A program made the position numbers and the translations under genes. The notes beneath the pieces are model-generated. The model searched no databases, was not told the DNA's origin, and was given only the letters and a program-made list of their open reading frames with translations. From Saccoglossus kowalevskii (lineage: Eukaryota > Hemichordata > Enteropneusta > Harrimaniidae): a DNA stretch of 34,423 bases. Numbering within the stretch: position 1 is the first letter of the stretch; the number at the start of each line of letters is the position of its first letter. Where the stretch lies: contig NW_003151757.1 of assembly GCF_000003605.2 (NCBI RefSeq), positions 199,428-233,850 on the forward strand, read 5' to 3'. Shown here piece by piece: positions 1 through 9,491 of this stretch.

Positions 1-582
1 CCCCAGGGCGCTGTGTCTTACAGAGTGCTCAAAAGACCACTAAGACGAGAGTTGAAACGTATTTCGTTGTGCGTGTCCTATTTGACTGTAAGGCTTAAGT
101 GACTTACCCGATCCCGTACCTCAAGGGGACGCGAGAAAGAGACGAGACGAGATTCCCCCTGACACGTGTGGAGAACCTCAGAGGAGAAGAAATCCCTTCT
201 GATAGAAAATAAGTCCAAAGCACCTGAGTACGGAGTAGCCCCACAAAGGCGCCTCCCAGTCCTTTACGTAAGAATATAATATGTATTACTTCGGTACGAA
301 AATAGCATTCAGGCCACTAAAAATATTTATTGATATGGCTTATTGTGGGAGCGTTGGTTAAGTAACGTATGTTCTTGTGTTTATGTAGACCTGGTTGATG
401 ATGGATTAGTGCTTTTTAGTATCGTTATGCCTAGTCAGAGCAATGTTTTTTTTTTCCTGCAAGTATCGTTTGCCACATAATGTAGTCAAATTGCTTATGG
501 TATTACATACAGCGTCAACAAACAAATACACGTCAGTATTAACACCACTTAATATTAGTATTACGTTACTTATTGCCCACAG
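1..582. other. Left edge: intron or upstream sequence of gene 1
   Basis: No supportable exon was found here on either strand. Roughly positions 310-582 match 19645-19905 in gene 2, which is the intron leading into gene 2's first repeated Thr-rich exon. This stretch is therefore most likely the matching intron of gene 1. The first 260 bases are richer in G+C than what follows and read like a repeat fragment, but I cannot assign them to a family. The short open frames on both strands here carry no domain signal. Confidence 0.5.
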
Positions 583-645
583 ACACAACTACAGTAGAAG
601 TGTCTACAATGCCCAGTACTACAGAGAAAACGACGGAACCTGCAG
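583..645 (+). CDS. Gene 1 stalk exon a (Thr-rich repeat)
   Basis: This 63-base exon has phase 1 at both ends, acceptor CCCACAG and donor GTAACA. With the preceding split codon it encodes DTTTVEVSTMPSTTEKTTEP plus Ala. The high Thr/Ser/Pro content with no hydrophobic core is typical of an O-glycosylated mucin stalk. It is the first of four near-identical copies in a row. Confidence 0.75.
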
Positions 646-3600
646 GTAACAAGTTCTGTTTTACCTTCGATAATGTGTTAACAAATATAAGTAATAGTTT
701 ATGTATGTACTAAATCATGTCGCTATTTTGCTCATTGTTCACAGACACTACTACAGATGAAGTGTCTACAATGCCCAGTACTACAGAGAAAACGACGGAA
801 CCTGCAGGTAACAAGTTCTGTTTTACCTTCGATAATATGTTAACAAATATAAGTAATAGTTTATGTATGTACTAAATCATGTCGCTATTTTGCTCATTGT
901 TCACAGACACAACTACAGATGAAGTGTCTACAATGCCCAGTACTACAGAGAAAACGACGGAACCAGGTAACAAGCACTGTTTTATCAATGAGAGTTAAAA
1001 AATATAAGTAATAGTTTAATTTATGTACGTACTAAATCATGTCGCTATTTTGCTCATTGCTCACAGACACAACTACAGAAGAAGTGTCTGCAATGCGCAG
1101 TACTACAGAGAAAACGACGGAACCAGGTAATTAATTAAAATACGTATGACACATTTTTTTCTGCATAGCTAGTACAGTAGCAAGAACTACGAGATTGTCT
1201 ACTACTAAGATGGTACCAACAACGATTATTGCTACTACAGGGTTGTTTCATTGGTTCCAATATATATGGCCGCGAGTTATATATGGTACCTTCTTCCAAA
1301 TTTAACTGACTTACGTTTAAGGAACAAGATATACGACAATACCCGGGAAATAACTAAAGTAAGATTTTGTTACGATTTTTGAAATTTACCAGCTTGCTCG
1401 GCTAAGCACTTTGAGAGATGCAACCTGCACATGCGTGAATCCTCTCTTTAACCCAGTAATGTACAACTCCGGATTCATTCGGTTCAGATTAAGCTTTCGA
1501 ATCTTGTTTATTCCTGGGTTTTCGACTGCGTTCAGAGCGACCTATGGACATGGGCAGCCTGGGCCCGACCCATTTGCTTGTTTCATAGTATTAAAAAAAG
1601 ATTGTGTAATATTCTAAGCCATTAATTGTAATACTCATACGAGTTGGTAACCACAGATATGATAACAACCACTGACGTCAGAAACAGAATTATGCAGCCT
1701 TTGTTAAGCGTGCCATTTGCCACAATACAGGCTGCACATTTTACGTGAATCATTCCCAACCAATATAAAAAAACGATTAATAAGTAATAGTGATAAATAT
1801 TTATTTCGGTATTAATAAATGCAAATGATAACATTTATTTAATGTGAATAAGATGAATAGAAAAGTCAGATAGAGAGAATATTGACAGTTTATTTTTCTA
1901 CATTAACAAAATAATAGCACTATTTCTAAAATTGGTATACATCTATCATTGTTGCGTCATCAGTTAGCGTGCAATATTATGCGATATTACAAGGGCTATC
2001 TACAATCTACCATACTAGGAAATGGGAATTCCAGCAAGTACGTGCGTAAACGTCCTCTAATAATAAAAACAAACATGGCAGCCTCCCAGAATTTGATCGG
2101 TTCTCCCACAAAGAAGTTCTCTAAATGTGTTCGGAACCTTTTAGGATTTCGGCATTCCCATGTAAATATGTATAATGTATAATGAATAAGATGTATATTA
2201 CGTTATGCCCTCGAAATATACGGGTACCTTCTTCCAAACTTTAACTGATTTACGTTGAAGGAATAAGATCAACGACAATACTCGGGAAATAACTAGTTTG
2301 TCATCATTGCTATGACTATTTTATCAACAAAACACCCCCCTGGGTTTGACCGGACTTCACACAAAAAAGTTCTCTGAATGTGTTCGAAACTTTTGATTTC
2401 CGCATCCATATGATGTATCTCAGAGAGTAAAATGTGTCCAATTATAAATGCATAAGATGTATATTACGTTAAGTGATTAGTTTATACATATACAGAGATG
2501 GTGACAACAATTGACGTAACTACTGAAAGTTGGACAAGAACTACACTACCATTTCCTACCATACCACCGACTACAGCAACACATGACCCTACCACTCGAG
2601 GTATGTGCATTAGTGTTGTAATATAACATATGAATTATTTATTGAATTTGTAACCGAACATAGAAATAACTGCAATGGCTGAAATGAAGTTGAAATAAAC
2701 AGCAAATCCGGACACATGAAAATCAGACTACAGAGAATGTTTACAGAATGTTTTTGGTTGCAGTGTGTGTACTCAGTACTAAACGTGGAAAACAACAAAT
2801 AATGATTTAAATGCACGTGCATGCAATTGTTTGATGCAAACTTCTCCTTTTTTTCAAAAACAAATTATAGCATTCAGCAAAACTATTTTAACAAGAAAGC
2901 AAAGTGTTCTCACTTACAGGGTTCCATATGAACTTTGCACATTGCTGTTATATTTTGTGTGCGCTCTTTTATGTAAACATGATTGATTGTGTGTGTGATA
3001 CTTGATCAGTTGTGGTTTTCATTTGATGTTTTATGTTTGGAAAACAAATCGCAAATACGAGAATATGAAAAGTTGTTCCAAGCTGAAATGTAAAGTTCTA
3101 GTAAGATGATTTCATTCGACTGAAAGACACTGCTCTAATCTATCTTTAGATATATATTTTAGAGAAATTCTCAAGTTTCATCACATAGTCAACAATAAAA
3201 TCCTTCCATTGTGATGTATGTTGTGATGAATTATACAAAATATATTGTTTTCATCAGCATGCACTTCAATGTATAAAATACAGTATTGCTATGTGTAATG
3301 CTGAATTAATAAAAGAAACTTTCCATCTCAAAAATGACCAAAAGTTCACCAAACTTACATTGCATGACTCATAGATAGCAACAAATCACTACAACGCTGT
3401 TTACTCCAGCTGTGCAATCTATATTTAGAACTAATAACAAAAGTGAACATTTTTTACTAGCAGCTTATGTTTACACTTTCTTGGTGGATCACACGGTAGT
3501 AGTCTCTGTACCACATAAATGATCGGTTGGCCGACCCGTGGTTGAATGCCAATACAATGGCTTCAGCCATACTATGATTAAGTGTGCGGAATATTCAACG

Positions 3601-4600
3601 TGGAGGCCAGGGCTAATGGCCAAGAATCATTCAGAAACTGTTAAGGCAACACTTGATGGCAATTGTGAAAGTGATAATACATTCAACTTATACTACGCTG
3701 TCAAAAAACATTTCTCCGTACAATACAATATTTATTTGTATTCGTAATCTGATTGGTATTCTTACTTGTAGAAGTTTCTACACATGCTGCAACAACGTTC
3801 CTTCCTACAACACGTATTTCAACCACGCTTGACCCAGGTATGGAATACGGGATTTATTTATTGAGTGTTATGATTTCTTCGTGGATTTAGTGATACAATC
3901 TTTGTTTCAATCCACGATTCATTGAATTATATATAGATTTACACATTGGTTTTCATGTTCAGATCGTAGGTATATTGATATAGAATGCATTCGTTACTAC
4001 GTGTACAATGACACACAGACATGGGAAAGTTCTGAACAATTGTGTGAAAACGTCGGTGCTGTGCTGGCTTCTTTGTATACGAGCAAAATCAGCGACGGTG
4101 TCATACAATTCATCATAGACCGTAATCTGGACGATGGAACAATCAGCTATTGGATTGGATTGAATGACATTTCAGAAGAGGGAAGTTTTGAATGGCTCAA
4201 TGGAGATCCATATGGATACACAAATTGGGCGCCTCGTAATCCAGATAATTGGAGAAATCAAGACTGTGGGCAATTGTGGTGAGTGGAATTCCCCTTATAT
4301 TGATTATATACTAATTTTAGTGACTGCAGGTTTTGTTTGCTGAATGGATTTGTACTAGATATACTAGTTAATTTACCATGTCTCCGTCATGTTTTTTCGT
4401 GAGATATTGGGTAGGTAATAATAAAATTATATTATTATCTTTGGTAAAACAATCCGTATTTGGTAAATACACAAAAGAAAGTGTGATTTACTCAAATCGT
4501 ACGATCAATGAATTGTATTAATAATAAAAATTGTATATATTTTTTGGCGTTCTTATCTGAGAAACAGCATCGTCGTGTAAGGCAAAATATATGAGTAATA

Positions 4601-4679
<79 letters not shown>

Positions 4680-7600
4680 TTCGTATGGTGCATTGTTTTA
4701 GCCAATTTAAATTAATATTTTGAACAGAATGGTTAAAAAAACACCGTTAAAATGAGTACAAATTCCAAAGAAATTACATCTTTCTATTTAATTGATTTTT
4801 TTTAATATATATATTTATATGTGTATTCACCAAATCGTTATACTGCAGGCGTATTGCCTCTTCGTGCTTAGTGACAAAAATAGACATTTTAAATATTATG
4901 CCACCAATTGAATGACGCCCTCGTCGACGCAATCCGTGACTTACTTCGTTCATCATTGCTTTATTGATGTTGGAAAATCGAACGTTATAAAGCATGGCAT
5001 GTGCAATATTTTTTTTCCTCCAACCTACATTTCTATTTTGAAAACATAATGGTAAATTTTCGTGATACATGTAACTTGTCAAAGAGAAATAAAATGTTCA
5101 ATAGAAATCAATCTGATCATACGCCTTCGTATGTTTGTGTTATTCTTGGTGCGTTTGTTCTTGACCGGGATTGCTTATTCTTTTGCCAAGATTGCAATGG
5201 AGTACTACTTAAACACGCATAAATATGGAATATTACAGTGGAATATATATCAGTTTGCGTTTATGTGATCTAGTGTACTAACCCTACTTTATTTTTGTAC
5301 ATTCATTGTATATGCTATGTCTGAAACATTGATTCGTAAATTAACATACACATAAATTTAATTTAATATAGTATAATTGTCCTTCGATTTATTAATATAC
5401 AAAGTGTAGTTGATGTCCGAGACAAGTGAGTAGAATTAAACTGCCATTTCTGGGATTAGATCTATCAACTTGATACAGAGTAATTGAGAGCAATACAACC
5501 CTGCCCCCTGTGGGAAACTGAATTGTCCTAACGAAGGCAGTGACGTGCTTCAAAAGGTGGCTGAGAATGTACTGAGTTACGCATATTACTTAAGTAATTT
5601 ATGACGTCATTGAGCTACATAACGTTCTTTTTTAATATCAAAGGATAAAGTTCTGACAAAAATTGGTTTTATTATTTAACTACCAAATTGATCAAATATT
5701 CACCTATATGTCTATCAAATTTATCCCATAAAAGTAGCCGAAGTAAGTAAATTTTGTTTGCCAGTTAGAAAGCCGACTTGTTTGATGCTGAATCTGGCCG
5801 GTAATGTCAGGGCGCTAACACTGATGGCAAGTCTGTTGGGGTTTCGCAATCACATGACTTTCGCGTTCTCCCCTTGTTTACGCAATATATATTTATTTTT
5901 CAAGAATTTTTCATCGGAATCGCAACAGACTGCAAGCAAGTAAGGAAGTAAGGAAGGAACTGTCAGAAGTTATCTCTGCTGAATGCTGTGCAGGGAACGA
6001 ACAACCAGTTGTTACAGTATGCATATCATCTTATTGGGAACCCCATAAGGTCACTGTCAGACGACCTCTGTTGTACTGGCATTGTCAGCTAGATTCATAT
6101 CATAGAGTAATTGCAGACCATCTGATTTATTAACATAACATCTGTGCAGCGATGATTGATATTCTGAATTCCGTTTACAGTTTAGTTTAGCGAGTGAAAT
6201 AAATCATATATACTGCGTTATAGTGGTTTATTGTTATTATTCCTGTGTGTTTCTCTCTCCCCGCACAACCCTATTTATGGTGATGTACCTTCACCAAATG
6301 ATCCCCATATCTGGCGACAGATTATTAGCTGAAGAGAAGCAGAAGCATATAAAACAACCTTGCTACTAAAAAAGGGTTTTAGTAGATCTGTAATGACGAT
6401 AGTCTTACAGCTCACATTTGTGTTTGTAAAGACCCACTTCTTGTTCACGTTGCATTAGCGGCAGTGGTGGTTTGACAGCGAGAGCAGTGGGGACAAAACC
6501 GGAGATAACAGCAAATGGCGACGCCAAAGCAAAAATCAAGAAATTATGAACAATATCGAGATAGAGCAGATAGTAGAAACAGAGGAGAATGATCACTTGG
6601 ATATCTTGTGGGTGCACTTAGAAAGTTTATGCAAAGTAGGCAGCCGGTCATGCTATTGAAAACTAAGAATGGAGATATGCTGGTGGAATCAATGAAGACC
6701 GACTAAAGAAACAGGAAAGATAGCGAAGAAAACATATCAGAAAGACCTTGGAAACTAGAAACGGAAACAATACCGTTGCTTGATGTCTTTGAAATTATTC
6801 CAAAGGGTGCAGAACACGAACAAGCCATAGAGAAATATTGTTCCATTCCCCTACACCTTCGCTTCTGTAGTCTACGTCATAATGCAATGATAGTAATTTA
6901 AGTAATCTCACTCGGCCTTCGACCGCAATAAAAAATACCGTGAATCGGCGAATCCAGCGACGACTGTATTCAATCCCTAGTAAATGATAATCTACAGCCA
7001 TTTATGGGAATTGTGAAAAATGTTTAGTATGAAGAATAGTTTTATTGTTTTTTTTACAAGCACAATATTTTGTTCAACCTTTTAGGACCTCTCGAAATTT
7101 TCAATGGGATGATGACATCTGTTCCAACGATAATGGATACATATGTCAAAGGTAAGGAGGAAACGTAGCTGCATATAGTTCCCTTAACTCAGTTATGTAG
7201 TCATTTCATTGATGATACTCCTTTGAATAAACAAAGGTAAACGACAGATGCATTGTTTGTCGTTTTAAGTTATACGTAAACCCAACCAATGTTAACAATG
7301 TTAAATACGAGTGGTACCTGGCACAAATGTTATGCATTTTCACTATAGAATCGTTCTTTGCGATATTTCGTTTAATTATCAGGAATTAGTTTGATTTATG
7401 TGAGCATATTTACGACTCATAGCCTTTACTAATCACTCTTTATATTACTAGCCCTCTAGATGATTGTAGCGACACTACTACACCAGGATGGGCAAGTGGT
7501 ATGTAGCAAAGTGATTTTCTAAGCGTTGTGGTCAATTGACGCGACAGAGCACTATGCTTTATTTGTAAATTACCACTGAGACCTCATTGAGAGCGTAAAA

Positions 7601-9459
7601 GCAACGCAATTTGCTACCACCTAATAGTGTTTGTATTTTTTATCTGTTCGCCCGACCGCATGATAACCATAGTATTCAAAAAAGAGGGCGCTAGAAGTAC
7701 ATAATGAAAAGAATTCCTTGTCAGTTATAACATTGCATTGGTTATTCAAAATATCGGTTGAGCTGAAAGTTATCGGTTAAGTGTGTCTATTGATTAACAA
7801 AAATGACAAGGACAAGAACAAACTAAAAGGCCGTGCCAAACAAAACAACCAGACTATATAAATGCATGGCATGGCATCTAAAGATGATAGGGGAATTCGA
7901 TTGGCTATCAAGGTAGATGGTACTGTTTAAAGGTAATAATTTGTTCATTTCACGAGTAATTTGAAGGCTACTCGTTCTCTTTATTATAAATATACAGCTA
8001 AATTTATTAAAGTGTTTATGTTTATATAAATTTGTATGACTTTTATTGAGTCATTTTTTGTTCGAAAACAATATTTATAGATTTGTAGATTAATGTTCCA
8101 TGTCACGTGTAGCTAAAATGTAACAGCAACACATCATTTCCACGAATGGTGCTTCTTAGAGTGACGTCAAACTGACTTATATAAGTAATGATATTTCCGT
8201 TCTAATCGACCACTGTTTTGGTACGTCATCTAGAATATAGTAGAAACAATCAAATACGAAATCTTCGTTAATATACCAATGCTTTGTTAATAGATTACTA
8301 AATATCTGAAACAGATCGTCAATTTAAAGGCCCTTCGTGTCACCTAATTACGTCATAGAAACCATATCCATTGTCGTTTGTTTAGTTAGATGTGATATGT
8401 GTCATAAATACAAACATACTGAGAAAATAGGTGATTTTCAGTTCACAAGCGAGATCTCGTGTATTTCGTGAAAGACGTGAAATTTTATTTTGACCTCGAA
8501 TTTCTTTTTTTCATATCGTGACCTCGGTATTGCGTTTACGTACCCTTACTTCATCGAAACTGACTATCATCAAATGTGTACAGCATCATTAAGCGTTTCA
8601 ACAGTCTCCAAAATACTTTCGCGTTTATTGAATCCCATGTGATGTTTGACGCTACTAAGACGCTATGATCTTTGTTTGTTCTGCTTTAAAATTCAATTTC
8701 ACGACTAACGCGGGATCTCGCAGTGTACGAATGATGGTCTATTGACATCTTACAACCAAATGCTATACGGGCAGTTTCCCTATTTATGTATTTTTTTCTA
8801 AATAACGATGTATTACGCGACAGTAATAATCTCTTCGCTGAAGAAAAAACACAAATTTTGTGGCCACGTTTATGATACATATTAAGCATCTTACATATAT
8901 TCAGCAATTCACAAAAGTTACACTGTTTACTATTATGGTAAATATGGTGACTGTGCCACTATGATGACACATTGCAAATTTTAAATTTCATTTGACCTTA
9001 GACACGAAAATGGCTGCCGAGATCTCGTTAAGAACGAGAGCCACAATACTTGTTTTCGATCATTGAGTAGTGTTACATTATCTCGTTGCCATACCAACTA
9101 TTTGTATTACCATGGGCACATGATCACCCAAAACGTTGGGCGTAGTAATGAGAGAAAATTGAATAATATTTAAGAGCAAAGTCAACTAACTCTGTTGACT
9201 CTCGCTCTTGAACGAGAACTTAGCGATCATTTGCCACAACGGTTTTGTAATGCTCTAACAGTTATTCTCTCTATAACAATTACAGATGTCTCCAGCACGA
9301 AAGTCCCATCAACGGCATTTACCTCGTCAACACTTTATCCTGGTAAGATATACTGATTTGATTGTAGGATGTGTTAGCCCTCCCCTCTCCCTCCCTCCCT
9401 CCAAACAGCCAGTTTACTGACGAATAACTCAACGATTGATTCACTGATTGATCGATTGT

Positions 9460-9491
<32 letters not shown>

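Larger units (their letters stand above)
583..1126 (+). repeat. Tandem array of four exon-plus-intron units, about 160 bp each
   Basis: Four copies of a unit of about 160 bp start at 583, 745, 907 and 1067. Each holds a 60-63 base coding exon and about 100 bases of near-identical intron, including the shared stretch ATCATGTCGCTATTTTGCTC. Gene 2 carries a two-copy version at 19906-20130 with 165-bp spacing. The unit keeps the reading frame at any copy number. Confidence 0.85.
1284..2300. repeat. Intron segment duplicated within gene 1
   Basis: About 65 bases beginning GGTACCTTCTTCCAAA at 1284-1350 recur at about 2224-2298. Both run through similar AACTGA..TTACGTT and CGGGAAATAACTA motifs. The spacing of about 940 bp suggests an old tandem duplication of intron sequence. 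A fragment of the same sequence is visible near 20406 in gene 2. The interval contains no other supportable coding exon except a possible relic at 1657. Confidence 0.55.
4279..7085. other. Gene 1 intron inside CTLD 1
   Basis: This 2.8-kb intron lies between CTLD exons A and B. It contains a long (TTA)n microsatellite at about 4600-4679 and a possible LTR-type fragment around 5960-6310. No open frame here shows a recognisable domain. The longest, on the minus strand at 4774-5082, has no conserved features. Confidence 0.7.

Noticed and set aside
583-1126. Regular repeats as a CRISPR array
   Set aside because: The repeated unit is an exon with splice sites plus a conserved intron, the spacers are not unique, and the context is eukaryotic.
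1411-1617. 68-codon frame in a gene 1 intron
   Set aside because: The same DNA is duplicated at about 21180-21340 in gene 2, but the frame is not kept there, so it is duplicated intron.
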